DNA from: Brevibacillus panacihumi
GTDB taxonomy: Bacteria > Bacillota > Bacilli > Brevibacillales > Brevibacillaceae
NCBI RefSeq assembly: GCF_003710985.1
Contig: NZ_RHHT01000010.1
Span: 1 to 64,000 of the forward strand
Length of the DNA stretch: 64,000 nucleotides
Reading direction: 5' to 3'
The notes beneath the pieces were generated by a model. It did not search any database, was not told the DNA's origin, and saw only the letters and a program-made list of their open reading frames with translations. Position 1 is the first letter of the stretch. Every line of letters begins with the position of its first letter. The translations under genes and the position numbers were made by a program. This document shows positions 36,244 through 45,924 of the stretch, in pieces.

Positions 36244-36786
36244 ATGAAAGCAACTGGTATCGTTCGTCGAATTGACGACCTCGGTAGGGTCGTGATTCCT
36301 AAGGAGATTCGCCGTACACTGCGCATTCGTGAAGGGGACCCGCTTGAGATTTTCGTGGACCGTGACGGAGAAGTCATTCTCAAGAAGTATTCGCCCATTG
36401 GAGAACTTGGTGATTTTGCAAAAGAATACGCTGACTCTCTGTACGAGAGCCTGAACCATACTGTGTTGATTTCAGACCGAGACAGCGTAATCGCAGTAGC
36501 TGGGGCTTCCAAAAAGGAATATCTGGAAAAGTCGATTGGCAGCATTGTAGAGAAGAGCCTGGAGGAACGCAAAACGCGGTTGGAGAAAAATGCTGGAACA
36601 TATGAGATTTGTCGTGATGTTAGCGAGACTTACGGTTCGTTCGTTGTCGCACCGATTGTCGCAGGCGGTGATCCTATCGGGTCCGTCATTCTTCTGAACA
36701 AGAATGAATCGACCAAAATGAGCGATCTCGAAATGAAGATGGCCGAGACAGCAGCAGGCTTCCTGGCGAAGCAGATGGAGCAGTAG
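36244..36786 (+). CDS. spoVT: Stage V sporulation protein T
   Basis: A 180-residue forespore regulator: AbrB-type N-terminal domain (KATGIVRRIDDLGRVVIPKE) plus C-terminal GAF-like domain (about 55-178). SpoVT tunes sigma-G genes, activating some and repressing others. ATG 36244 has GAGGCAAC upstream and gives the usual N-terminus and length (178 in B. subtilis). The window thus holds two AbrB-fold regulators, AbrB and SpoVT. Confidence 0.95.
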   Translation: MKATGIVRRIDDLGRVVIPKEIRRTLRIREGDPLEIFVDRDGEVILKKYSPIGELGDFAKEYADSLYESLNHTVLISDRDSVIAVAGASKKEYLEKSIGSIVEKSLEERKTRLEKNAGTYEICRDVSETYGSFVVAPIVAGGDPIGSVILLNKNESTKMSDLEMKMAETAAGFLAKQMEQ

Positions 36787-36808
36787 GTTTGGCCTGTATC
36801 ACAAGGAA

Positions 36809-36839
36809 GCAGCCCTCTTATGCGCGGGGCTGCTTTTTT
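36809..36839 (+). terminator. Terminator of spoVT
   Basis: GCAGCCC (36809-36815) pairs with GGGCTGC (36827-36833), then TTTTTT. Confidence 0.9.
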
Positions 36840-36931
36840 GTTTGCAGACCTTGCCTGGCGCTTTTTTCTTACGCAAAGGCATGTGATATAATGAACGAAG
36901 TTTCTGGTTGGAGAGGAGAACATTCACGTCT

Positions 36932-38611
36932 ATGGCTCAGGAGAAGACATCTTTACTGTTTGTGAAAGGCGCCGCGATTCTTGGGGTTGCCGGTCTCGTC
37001 TCCAAACTTTTAGGAGCGGTATACCGCATTCCGTATCAAAATATTGCCGGCGATATCGGTTTGTACGTCTATATGCAAGTCTACCCGTTGTATACCACCT
37101 TGTTGATTCTGGCTACAGCGGGCTTTCCGATCGCGATCTCCAAGATTGTATCGGAACGCACGGCGATCGGTGATGTGCAGGGAGCACGCAGGTCTTTTCG
37201 CGTCGCGAGCGTCGCTTTATTGATACTTGGGCTCTTTTTCTTCCTGCTTTTATTTGGCGGAGCGCCGTTTATTGCGGATTTCATGGGTGACGATCACCTG
37301 ACTACACCGCTGCGGGCAGTTGCATGGTCGCTGCCGCTGCTGCCGATGGTAGCGATACTGCGCGGTTATTTTCAGGGACATCAAAACATGATGCCGACGG
37401 GCGTCTCCCAAGTCATGGAGCAATTGATCCGGGTTGTTTTCATTCTGCTGGCTGCTTACTGGGCGATCTATATCCATGAGGATGCTTACCTCGCGGGTAC
37501 TGGGGCTGTCTTCGCTGCCTTTCCCGGGGGAGTGGCTGCAGTGCTCGTCCTCTTGTGGTATTGGAGGCGGGACAAGAAGAACAATCCTGCCCTGTACGCC
37601 GACACGCCAGTGGATGAGGGCGACGCTCCATCCGCGAACAACCCTGCGTGGAGCAATCGTCAGGTGCTGGCAAGTCTGTTGCGGTATGCGCTGCCCATCT
37701 GTATTGGTGCATTGGTGCTGCCGCTGATCCCCCTGGTCGATTCGATCACCGTCATCAATATGCTGCAGTGGAGCGGGATGGAGGAGCATTTGGCGAAGGT
37801 GATGAAGGGGGCGTTTGACCGCAGTCAGCCGCTGATTCAGTTTGGCACCTTTTTTGCGACCTCTCTATCGTTGGCATTGGTTCCGGCGATTAGCGAAGCA
37901 GCTGCCCAGCGCCAGCACCAGTTAATTGCTACCCGTTCCGAGATTGCCATTCGCCTCACCTTTTTGTTGGGGCTTCCGGCATCGGTCGGACTGGCTTTGC
38001 TGGCAGAACCCGTCAATGTCATGCTGTACGGGGACAGCAATGGGACGCAGGCGATCGCGGTGCAGTCCCTGACGATCGCGTTCGCTACTTTAAGCATCGC
38101 CAGTGCGGGAATTTTGCAGGGCTTGGGCAGAGTCATGCGCCCTGCCCGCAATCTGCTGATTGGAGTTGTGGTCAAGCTGGTGTTCAACTTGCTGCTCGTT
38201 CCTTTCTGGGGCATTACAGGCGCAGCCTTGTCTACGGTATTGGCTTACTTCGTGGCGATGGGCCTCAATGTACTTGGCGTGAAAAAATATACAGGTGCGA
38301 AGATCAGTTGGCGCCAAACAGCGCTTAGACCCTTCCTGTCCGTGCTGGTGATGGCGATTGTCGTCCTGGTAGTGGAATGGGGCGGCTATGCGCTTTTGGG
38401 CGGCGTAATCAAGTCAGAGCGCCTGTTCCATACCATGGTTGGTCTGGTAGCCGTCGGTGCAGGAGCCCTCGTCTATCTGTTGGCGCTGTTGAAGACAGGC
38501 GGCTTGACCAGAGGAGACATTCTCTATTTGCCCAAAGGGAAGCGAATCTCTGCCTTCCTCACCCGATTCCGTCTGTTGCCGCCCAGCAAGGACCATGTCG
38601 AGAACATATAA
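36932..38611 (+). CDS. SpoVB/YabM-type MOP-superfamily polysaccharide/lipid flippase
   Basis: A 559-residue membrane protein of the MATE/MOP flippase superfamily, with about 14 hydrophobic segments beginning at FVKGAAILGVAGLVSKLLGA. Related proteins (SpoVB, MurJ/Amj-type YabM) move undecaprenyl-linked wall precursors across the membrane. The start is 36932, with GAGAGGAG 13 bases upstream, a long gap; TTG/GTG alternatives in the same frame are not better. It lies 13 bp before mazG as in Bacillus. Confidence 0.88.
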   Translation: MAQEKTSLLFVKGAAILGVAGLVSKLLGAVYRIPYQNIAGDIGLYVYMQVYPLYTTLLILATAGFPIAISKIVSERTAIGDVQGARRSFRVASVALLILGLFFFLLLFGGAPFIADFMGDDHLTTPLRAVAWSLPLLPMVAILRGYFQGHQNMMPTGVSQVMEQLIRVVFILLAAYWAIYIHEDAYLAGTGAVFAAFPGGVAAVLVLLWYWRRDKKNNPALYADTPVDEGDAPSANNPAWSNRQVLASLLRYALPICIGALVLPLIPLVDSITVINMLQWSGMEEHLAKVMKGAFDRSQPLIQFGTFFATSLSLALVPAISEAAAQRQHQLIATRSEIAIRLTFLLGLPASVGLALLAEPVNVMLYGDSNGTQAIAVQSLTIAFATLSIASAGILQGLGRVMRPARNLLIGVVVKLVFNLLLVPFWGITGAALSTVLAYFVAMGLNVLGVKKYTGAKISWRQTALRPFLSVLVMAIVVLVVEWGGYALLGGVIKSERLFHTMVGLVAVGAGALVYLLALLKTGGLTRGDILYLPKGKRISAFLTRFRLLPPSKDHVENI

Positions 38612-38624
38612 GGAGATGTGACGA

Positions 38625-40118
38625 GTGGATAAAAAGAGAAGCACGATCACGGTATTGGGCTTGGGGGCAGGCGATCTCGACCAACTACCTTATGGTATCT
38701 ACCGCAAGCTGAAAGAGGCCAAAAACCTTTTCCTGCGGACGCGTGAACACCCTGTCGTCGCGCAATTGGCAGCAGAAGGAGTCGCTTTCGCCTCTTATGA
38801 TGATGTCTACGAGAAGTACGATTCTTTTGCTGAGGTGTATGAGGAGATTGCCCGGCAATTGTTAGCGGCCGCGGAAAAGGATGGCGATATCGTCTATGCC
38901 GTTCCCGGTCATCCGCTGGTCGCAGAGCGTACCGTACAGCTCCTGCTGGAAAAAGGGGATGCTCAGGGCATCCAGATCGAGATCATGGGTGGGCAAAGCT
39001 TTCTCGATCCCCTATTTGCACGACTAAAAATCGATCCGATCGAAGGATTTGCCCTGCTGGACGGGACTGCACTCAAGGCAGATCAAGTATCGCCTGGCTT
39101 ACATACGATCATCGCGCAGGTATACGATCCGATGATTGCGTCCGATGTCAAGCTGACGCTGATGGACGTCCTGCCTGATGATTATCCGGTGACGGCAGCG
39201 ACGGCAGTCGGCGTAGCCGGGCAGGAGCGGATCGAGACGGTGCCGCTCTACGAATTGGATCGTCTCGATCACTTCGGCAACCTGTCATTGGTCTACGTGC
39301 CGCCAGCGAGAGAAGAGCGGATCTGGTACCGGCAGTTTTCTTATCTGAAGGAGATTGTGGCGATTCTGCGCAGTCCGGAAGGCTGCCCGTGGGATCGCGA
39401 GCAGACGCATCAAAGTATCCGCAAAAACCTGATCGAAGAAACCTATGAAGTCCTCGAGACCATAGACGATGAGGATCCGGATGCGATGTGCGAGGAATTG
39501 GGCGATTTGTTGATGCAGATCATGCTCCACTCGCAGATGGCTGCTGAGGACGGCTATTTTACCGTGGAGGATGTCGTCGCCGGACTGAATGAAAAGCTGG
39601 TTCGCCGTCATCCGCATGTATTTGGCGAAAAGCATGCCGATGACGCTGTAGAGGCACTGGCCAACTGGCAGGAGATCAAAGCACAGGAAAAGGCAGCGAA
39701 GGGAATCGACGTGGCCAACCAATCGCAATTGGCTGGGATTCCGCGCGACTTGCCGGCATTGATGTACGCCTACAAGCTGCAGAAGAAAGCCGCTCAGATC
39801 GGTTTTGACTGGGACGATGTGGCAGATGTTTACGGCAAGATCGAAGAGGAGTACCGCGAGCTGAGGGAAGCATCCGAGCAGGATCGGGCAGAAGAACTGG
39901 GCGATCTGCTTTTCGCCGTCGTCAACCTGGCTCGTTTTCTCAAGCTCGACCCGGAAGAAGCGCTCGCGATGACCAACAAGAAATTCAAACGGCGTTTTTC
40001 CTATATCGAAAGCAAATTGAAAGAGACAGGACGCTCCTTCGATGAGACGGACCTGCAAGAGATGGACAAGTGGTGGGAGGAAGCCAAGCACCGCGAAAAA
40101 GGGGGAGAAGTGCAGTGA
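38625..40118 (+). CDS. mazG: Fused tetrapyrrole-methylase/MazG nucleotide pyrophosphohydrolase (YabN)
   Basis: A 497-residue two-domain protein. The N-terminal 220 residues form a SAM-dependent TP-methylase-like domain (ITVLGLGAGDLDQLPYGIY; YAVPGHPLVAE). The C-terminal half has two MazG repeats with EExxE helices (LIEETYEVLETI then EELGDLLMQ; EEEYRELREA then EELGDLLFA). MazG hydrolyses NTPs, including aberrant ones. GTG start with AAGGAGATG upstream; the stop overlaps rqcP. Confidence 0.93.
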   Translation: MDKKRSTITVLGLGAGDLDQLPYGIYRKLKEAKNLFLRTREHPVVAQLAAEGVAFASYDDVYEKYDSFAEVYEEIARQLLAAAEKDGDIVYAVPGHPLVAERTVQLLLEKGDAQGIQIEIMGGQSFLDPLFARLKIDPIEGFALLDGTALKADQVSPGLHTIIAQVYDPMIASDVKLTLMDVLPDDYPVTAATAVGVAGQERIETVPLYELDRLDHFGNLSLVYVPPAREERIWYRQFSYLKEIVAILRSPEGCPWDREQTHQSIRKNLIEETYEVLETIDDEDPDAMCEELGDLLMQIMLHSQMAAEDGYFTVEDVVAGLNEKLVRRHPHVFGEKHADDAVEALANWQEIKAQEKAAKGIDVANQSQLAGIPRDLPALMYAYKLQKKAAQIGFDWDDVADVYGKIEEEYRELREASEQDRAEELGDLLFAVVNLARFLKLDPEEALAMTNKKFKRRFSYIESKLKETGRSFDETDLQEMDKWWEEAKHREKGGEVQ

Positions 40119-40408
40119 GGCTCGATAAATATCTGAAAGTATCACGCCTGATCAAACGGCGTACGCTGGCAAAAGAGGTGTGCGACAAAGCGCGGGTGGA
40201 AATCAATGATCGCCCCGCCAAGGCATCCAGCAATGTCAAAATCGGCGACAAGCTGGCGATTCGCTTCGGTCAGAAGATCGTGACCGTGCAAGTAGAGGAT
40301 ATCAAGGAAAATCCGCGCAAGGAAGAGGCAGCATCTCTGTATCGCGTATTGGGAGAAGTACCTGTGCCGCGTGATGAAAAAGAAGAAGATGCCTACCTCA
40401 AGGGATAA
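40115..40408 (+). CDS. rqcP: RqcP (YabO), ribosome quality-control S4-domain protein
   Basis: A 97-residue S4/Hsp15-like RNA-binding protein starting at GTG overlapping the mazG stop (GTGA), with GGGGGAG upstream. The S4 domain is RLDKYLKVSRLIKRRTLAKE. RqcP works with RqcH on obstructed 50S subunits to add C-terminal alanine tails. About 10 residues longer at the C-terminus than B. subtilis RqcP. In Bacillus yabP follows directly; here a 7.5 kb insertion intervenes. Confidence 0.93.
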   Translation: MRLDKYLKVSRLIKRRTLAKEVCDKARVEINDRPAKASSNVKIGDKLAIRFGQKIVTVQVEDIKENPRKEEAASLYRVLGEVPVPRDEKEEDAYLKG

Positions 40409-40421
40409 GGCGTGGAGAAGG

Positions 40422-40454
40422 AAGAGGCAGTGTTTTTGCAGCCTCTTCTTTTTT
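40422..40454 (+). terminator. Terminator after rqcP
   Basis: AAGAGGC (40422-40428) pairs with GCCTCTT (40441-40447), then CTTTTTT. Confidence 0.87.
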
Positions 40455-40513
40455 AGGCAAGAAAAAGAATATAATGAGGGTGAGTGAATTACAGAAGGAA
40501 AGGAGTGATCGGT

Positions 40514-42649
40514 ATGAACGGTAATGTCGTACGTCTGGGGTATTTGCTCGCGATTTCACTTCTTCTGTCTGCACTCCTGTATTTTTTTGCTTCAAATTGG
40601 CCGGCAATGGATCGCTGGGGTAAAATCGGGATCAGCGTATCAGTATTGATTCTCTTTTACCTGGTTTCCTACCTGGTCGCTTACCTGTTGAAAAGGCATT
40701 CGTTTATCAGCAACTGGCTGTTGCTCGCGGGCTGTCTTTCATTCGGCGTCAGTGTCGCCTTGCTGGGGCAAATTTACAATTCCCACGCTGACAGCTACAT
40801 GCTGTTTGTCGTTTGGCTGATTCCGAGCCTGCTCTTTTCGTTGTTGACGCGTTATCAGCCCTTTTATGTCATCAGTTTTGTGCTTGCCCACCTGGCCCTT
40901 TGGTTCTTCCTCGACCCTTCAGTCGTCCATGTCACCCGGGAGGATGCCTGGTGGTTCATGATCTTTTGGATCATCGGCCTTTTGGATTTTGTTCTTTTCT
41001 GGTTGACGTATACCCAGCGCCTGCAATCCAGGGCGATTCAATATTTGTCTTTTGCCGTCTTCTCTCTTGCGCTTTTTTGCTCCTCTTTTGTGGAGGTATA
41101 CGGCCCCTTCCCGGAGCTTCTTTACATGCTGGTTGGCGCGGCCTTGTTTTATCTGTTTTTGAAATGGATGCCTAACCGCGGTCTGCTGGTGGCCAAATCG
41201 GCCCTCCTCGCCCTGTTTGTCATCGCCAACTTCTTTTGGTACATGTTCGAGTATTACTCGGAAGGGTTTTTTCTCCTCAGTCTGCTGGTAGCCGGGCTGC
41301 TTGTATGGGGAGCGGTTGTGGCAATCAAATGGCTCAAATCCTCCAATCGCCAGGAGAGCATGTGGCTGCGTTTTTTTCAGGAGGCCTTCATGGTGCTCGT
41401 CACCACAGTGGCTTCCCTGATCGCCTCGGTCTCGATCACGGGATTCATGTTTCTGGTGTTTTCGGATTCGACTGCGGTGCTCTATTTCACCTTTTTTCTC
41501 TCCGTGGTCGGCTTTTTGGGTCCGGTTGTCCTGTATAAAGGGATGAATGCCACGGTTCGCTATACCCTGCTGATGATGGGCTATCTGATGGGGGCGTCCT
41601 CGGCGATATTTTTGGAAAACGGGGTCTGGATACTTTTCCTGATCATCGTCGCCGTGGTGTGGTTTATCCTTCCGAGCGTAGCGGGGAGGCTGCTGACGCA
41701 GTTTACCTTCCTCGTCGTGCTTGGCATCGAGTTGTACGATATATTCCCGCACGAGTGGGTCATGCTGCTGCTGTTCGTGTTTCAGATGGGGATGTATGTC
41801 CTGTGGCGGGGGTCGCCAGTACTGCGAAACACATCGTTAAGCTACGCCCTGTTCTTCCTGCTGCTGCTGACGGAATGGTCTGATCGCGGGACGCTCCTTC
41901 TGGTCTCCAACCTGGGCTTTTTTGCTCTCAGTACCTTTTTGCTGTACTGGACGTTGCAGCGTCAGCGGGGAAGCTGGGAATTTGGGATTACACTCGCATT
42001 TTGGTTTGCGTTTCTCGCAATGAAATACTACGACTTTGTCTGGAGCCTGTTGCACAAGTCGCTCAGTCTCTTACTGTTGAGCCTCGTATTTTTCGCTGTC
42101 AGCGGGTGGCTGGATCGTCGTGCAAAATACGAAGGGACGTCGGAAAAGCCGCCGATTGTTGCTGTCAAGCGTCTGCTGCTCGTGCCTGTCATCCTGCTTC
42201 AATTGGTGATTGTCGGCTACCAGGTCTGGAGCAGCGAGACCATTCTGGCGCAAGGCACGCTCGTCAAGCTGGAGCTGCAGCCGGTCGATCCGCGTTCTCT
42301 GTTGCAAGGCGATTATGTCCAGCTGAGATACACGATCTCCAGATTGGATAGCGAAGATCTGCCGCATGGAGAAAACATTCGTGTCGTGTTGCGAAAGCAG
42401 GCTGATGGTGTGTACGGTTACAGTGGTTATTTCGAGTTGGACGGTGCTTGGAACCGCGAATATCAGGCACAGCCTGACGATGTGATCATCAATGGAACGA
42501 CGCTTGGCTCGTCACAGGTGGAGTATGGGATCGAAAGTTATTTTGTCCCGGAAGGCACCGGCCTGGAAGTCGAAAGAAATGCCAGGTTTGCGTATGTAAA
42601 GGTAGGAAAAAAGGGAGACGCCATTCTGGAAAGCTTGGCTGAACAGTAA
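40514..42649 (+). CDS. DUF2157/GDYXXLXY-domain polytopic membrane protein
   Basis: A 711-residue protein with roughly 18-20 hydrophobic segments and a soluble C-terminal domain. The N-terminus (about 1-150) resembles DUF2157, the middle resembles DUF4401, and the C-terminus has the eponymous GDYVQLRY motif of the GDYXXLXY domain, preceded by a hydrophobic anchor. In many bacteria these are two separate adjacent genes; here they are fused in one chain. The function is unknown. AAAGGAGTG precedes ATG 40514. It is the first gene of the insertion between rqcP and yabP. Confidence 0.78.
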   Translation: MNGNVVRLGYLLAISLLLSALLYFFASNWPAMDRWGKIGISVSVLILFYLVSYLVAYLLKRHSFISNWLLLAGCLSFGVSVALLGQIYNSHADSYMLFVVWLIPSLLFSLLTRYQPFYVISFVLAHLALWFFLDPSVVHVTREDAWWFMIFWIIGLLDFVLFWLTYTQRLQSRAIQYLSFAVFSLALFCSSFVEVYGPFPELLYMLVGAALFYLFLKWMPNRGLLVAKSALLALFVIANFFWYMFEYYSEGFFLLSLLVAGLLVWGAVVAIKWLKSSNRQESMWLRFFQEAFMVLVTTVASLIASVSITGFMFLVFSDSTAVLYFTFFLSVVGFLGPVVLYKGMNATVRYTLLMMGYLMGASSAIFLENGVWILFLIIVAVVWFILPSVAGRLLTQFTFLVVLGIELYDIFPHEWVMLLLFVFQMGMYVLWRGSPVLRNTSLSYALFFLLLLTEWSDRGTLLLVSNLGFFALSTFLLYWTLQRQRGSWEFGITLAFWFAFLAMKYYDFVWSLLHKSLSLLLLSLVFFAVSGWLDRRAKYEGTSEKPPIVAVKRLLLVPVILLQLVIVGYQVWSSETILAQGTLVKLELQPVDPRSLLQGDYVQLRYTISRLDSEDLPHGENIRVVLRKQADGVYGYSGYFELDGAWNREYQAQPDDVIINGTTLGSSQVEYGIESYFVPEGTGLEVERNARFAYVKVGKKGDAILESLAEQ

Positions 42650-42658
42650 TAACAAAGG

Positions 42659-42692
42659 AAGGAAGCTGCCCGCGTGTCAGGCAGCTTCCTTC
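42659..42692. terminator. Shared hairpin between convergent genes
   Basis: GGAAGCTGCC (42661-42670) and GGCAGCTTCC (42680-42689) pair perfectly. The hairpin follows the GDYXXLXY-gene stop by 12 bp and includes the stop codon of the convergent MFS gene; T-tracts are poor on both sides. Confidence 0.6.
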
Positions 42693-43942
42693 ATGCTATT
42701 CTCCCGCTCCAACCCGCGAACCACGAGACGGACGAGCAATAAGCCCATGACACCCAATCCCGCGAATAATAAAGCCATGCCGTAAGAGGGGAGAAAGGCG
42801 CCCAAGCTGATCCCAATGGCTCCACTCAGCTTCGCCCCTTGGAGCACGAGGCCATTTACCGCCATGTACGAGCTTCTGGCATCGTCGCGCACGATCTCGG
42901 CCAGGTAGGTTTGCCGGGTCGGAATATGCATCAACTCTCCTACAGTTGCCAGAAACATGGTGAGGACGATCACCCAAAGGGAGTTGCTGTACGTGGTGAC
43001 GGCGTAGCCGAAGATGTACAGCAGTGCTCCAATATACATCGCAGTGGCTGGGCGTGTTTTGCCGATCAGCTTGGTCACCAGCAAGGACAGGCACACCACC
43101 AGCAAGGTGTTCTCCAATTGAATCAGGCTAAACACTTTAATTCCCGTGATTTCCAGGGCGAACCAGTCGAAAAATTGCAGGGTCTGCGTCTGGAATTCTT
43201 GCGACAGGCGCACGGCAATGTAATTGGATGTCTGAAACTCAAGAGCAAAAATGAAGAGTCCCCCGAGTGAGTACAGGAGAAAACGCCGATCCTGGAGCAC
43301 CTTTTTGTAGCTCTTTACCAAATCCGCCAGCAGCCTGCTGCCCGCAGGCAGGGAAGTCTGCCGGGTAGGCTGATACGACTCCTGCATGAAAAAGCGTGTA
43401 ATGATCAGGGTGACAAAACCGACGAGTGTGAGTGCGAGCAGCAGTTCAAAGCGATGTGTCGCAAAGTAAAGTCCGCCAAATACCGAACCGATGGCAATCG
43501 ACAGGTTGGAAGCCCAGTAGCTGATGCTGTACATAAAGGTCCGGTTTTCTTTGGTGCTGACATCGATCAGCATGGCGTCAGCGGCGGGGTTGATCAAACC
43601 GTTGCTGGCGCTTTGCAAAAGCATCATGGCGAACGTCAGCCAGGCAGAGTCCAGAAGCGGTGAATTGGCGAGCGTCATCATTGTGAAGGCACCGCATTGA
43701 ATGAGTTGTCCGTAGACCAGCACCTTTTTTCGACCCCAGCGATCCGCGATATACCCCCCGTAAAAACTTGTCAGGATCTGCGCGCAGATCGTCGCAAACA
43801 AGAGAAATCCGGCCAAAGCCTGCCCCAGCTTGTCGGAAAAGTAAATCGCCATAAAGGGAAAAATCATCGTCCCGACGACACGGGTCAAAAAAGAAGTAAT
43901 AATGCGTATGCGAATGTTCGGATGCAATTGTAGAAAGCCCAT
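42677..43942 (-). CDS. Major facilitator superfamily transporter
   Basis: A 421-residue MFS protein with 12 predicted membrane segments. The loop 2-3 signature is GGYIADRWGRKKVL, and a second copy lies in the C-terminal half. It is most like drug or sugar efflux MFS proteins; substrate unknown. ATG 43942 is preferred because AAGGAG sits 8 bases from it and only 2 from the ATG at 43948. It is divergent from the SgrR-like regulator across 100 bp, a pairing that suggests regulation. Confidence 0.85.
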   Translation of the reverse strand: MGFLQLHPNIRIRIITSFLTRVVGTMIFPFMAIYFSDKLGQALAGFLLFATICAQILTSFYGGYIADRWGRKKVLVYGQLIQCGAFTMMTLANSPLLDSAWLTFAMMLLQSASNGLINPAADAMLIDVSTKENRTFMYSISYWASNLSIAIGSVFGGLYFATHRFELLLALTLVGFVTLIITRFFMQESYQPTRQTSLPAGSRLLADLVKSYKKVLQDRRFLLYSLGGLFIFALEFQTSNYIAVRLSQEFQTQTLQFFDWFALEITGIKVFSLIQLENTLLVVCLSLLVTKLIGKTRPATAMYIGALLYIFGYAVTTYSNSLWVIVLTMFLATVGELMHIPTRQTYLAEIVRDDARSSYMAVNGLVLQGAKLSGAIGISLGAFLPSYGMALLFAGLGVMGLLLVRLVVRGLERENSMKEAA

Positions 43943-44042
43943 ATGCATTTCTCCTTTCTCTCTGCTATCATTGTTACGGAATAAAAGAGGAAGAAAAAGT
44001 GCAAATACAAAGGAGTAATTTCACCTTTTTGCTAAGGGAACG

Positions 44043-45839
44043 GTGAGGCTTGTGAAAAGCAATGAACACTTCATGCAAATGCTGTGGGGGCTGAACGATT
44101 GGGAGCGCGGGCATGAACAGGTGATGAAGATAGAGGAGTTGTCCCGACTTCTTTCATGTACTCCCCGCAACGTGAAACTGATCCTGCGCAAATGGGAAAG
44201 CGAGGGCTTGCTTCGCTGGAAGGCGGGCGTGGGGCGAGGCAATCCTTCCACATTGGAGATCCTGTGCGATACGACCGATTTTTTGACGGAGCATTTCAAG
44301 AAATTGCTTACGGATGGCAAAGTAGGGGAAGCAGTGGGATTGATCAATCATCCACGGATGCCTGTTGCGGCAAAGCGCGTACTGCAGGATGTATGGAACA
44401 ATCAGTTTGGTCTCCACGAGGACAAGACGACACAGGTCAGTGCAGATGTGCTGCGCATCCCCAGAACACGCGCCTTCAGCTCCCTGGACCCGATCTATGT
44501 GGCGGTGGCAGCCGAGAGCCATTTCCTCCAGCAAATCTGCCATCGCTTGATTGAATTTGACGCACAGAAGCAGCAGTTTATCCCCCTGCTCGCCTATGCT
44601 TGGGAATGCAATGAGGATATGACCGCCTGGACCTTTTACCTGCGCAAAGGGGTTCGTTTTCATCACGGCCGCCAGCTTTCGAGCAAAGACGTCGTCTATA
44701 CCGTGGAACGTCTGCAAAAGCTTGATTCCCCCTATCAATGGCAGATGGAGGATGTTCTCTGGCTGGAGCAGCATCATGAAAGGAAAATCACGTTTCATCT
44801 GAGCCGACCCAACGGTTTTTTTCTTCATCTGGTCGGTTCGATTGCCATGTCGATCTTGCCGTACGATGTCCCCTTTTCCGAACGCTCCATCATCGGTACG
44901 GGTCCCTTTCGCGTGACTGAGTTTACGAGTGAAAGACTGGTTCTCGAGGCTTTCGAAGAGTATTACCGGGAGCGGGCATTGTTGGATCGAGTGGAGATCT
45001 GGGTCGTTCCGGAGTCATCTTATCCGGACAAAAGGTACCTGCTGCCCGAAGAGATGGGTTCGTCTGAGGGGCGAACAGGAAAGCAGCGGGTAGAGCATCA
45101 GGAGGTAGGCTGTTATTTCCTAGGCTTCAATTTTAACCGTTCTGGCGTTCAGCACGATTACGCCTTTCGCAAGGCCATGCGCCTGGCACTGGATCGCAGA
45201 GAGTATATTGCCGATCTTCAAGCGGATCAGGAAAATCCGGTGAGGGAATATTCGCCAGCCGGCAGCTTTCTGCCGGAGAAAAGCAGGACGATGTCTTTTC
45301 CCCAGGCATCTTTGGATGAAGCTGCAGCCTGGCTTCAGAAAAGCTCTTATCGCGGAGAAACACTCACATTTTTCGTCAGTGAGGGGCACACGCATCTGCA
45401 GGAGGGGAAATGGGTGCAGGAGCGATGCCGAAAGATCGGGATTCAGCTCCTCATCGAAGTGTTGCGAAAAGAAGAATATCTGTCTCCCTCCAATCGAATG
45501 GTCCTGGAGGCTGATATGGCGATGATGGGGGAAGTGCTGCAGCGAGATATTGAAATGGGCTTGATCGAGGTCTATAAAAACAACTGTACGATGGTCCACC
45601 GATTTTTGGATGATGACAAGCGAGCTTTCGTGGAAAGGAGCTTGTCCCAGGTGCTTCGCTTGCCTGATCGGGAAAAAAGGATGCAGGCTCTGGCCAGGAT
45701 CGAGGACAAGGTAAATGAGGAGCTGTGGCTGCTGTTCCACGTGCATATCAAGCGCAAGGATCAGTTCCACCCCGCGCTGCAAGGCGTTACGATCGACGCG
45801 TTTGGGTGGGGAGACTTCTCCAAAATGTGGGTGAAATAA
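44043..45839 (+). CDS. SgrR-like transcriptional regulator with solute-binding domain
   Basis: A 598-residue protein with an N-terminal winged HTH of SgrR_N type (about 25-80, LSRLLSCTPRNVKLILRKWE) and a C-terminal family-5 extracellular solute-binding-like domain (about 150-590, with TAWTFYLRKGVRFHHGR and SSKDVVYTVERL). There is no signal peptide, so the binding domain acts in the cytoplasm as a ligand sensor. E. coli SgrR senses sugar-phosphate stress and controls an adjacent MFS exporter; the divergent MFS gene here suggests similar logic. The start is uncertain between GTG 44043 and GTG 44052. Confidence 0.85.
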   Translation: MRLVKSNEHFMQMLWGLNDWERGHEQVMKIEELSRLLSCTPRNVKLILRKWESEGLLRWKAGVGRGNPSTLEILCDTTDFLTEHFKKLLTDGKVGEAVGLINHPRMPVAAKRVLQDVWNNQFGLHEDKTTQVSADVLRIPRTRAFSSLDPIYVAVAAESHFLQQICHRLIEFDAQKQQFIPLLAYAWECNEDMTAWTFYLRKGVRFHHGRQLSSKDVVYTVERLQKLDSPYQWQMEDVLWLEQHHERKITFHLSRPNGFFLHLVGSIAMSILPYDVPFSERSIIGTGPFRVTEFTSERLVLEAFEEYYRERALLDRVEIWVVPESSYPDKRYLLPEEMGSSEGRTGKQRVEHQEVGCYFLGFNFNRSGVQHDYAFRKAMRLALDRREYIADLQADQENPVREYSPAGSFLPEKSRTMSFPQASLDEAAAWLQKSSYRGETLTFFVSEGHTHLQEGKWVQERCRKIGIQLLIEVLRKEEYLSPSNRMVLEADMAMMGEVLQRDIEMGLIEVYKNNCTMVHRFLDDDKRAFVERSLSQVLRLPDREKRMQALARIEDKVNEELWLLFHVHIKRKDQFHPALQGVTIDAFGWGDFSKMWVK

Positions 45840-45924
45840 TCCCCAATCGTTACCAGTCTGTAACCCTTTCCCGCGAACTTTTCTTTATCATAGTGGAGAT
45901 TGCAGGGAAAAGGAGGCGTTTTTT

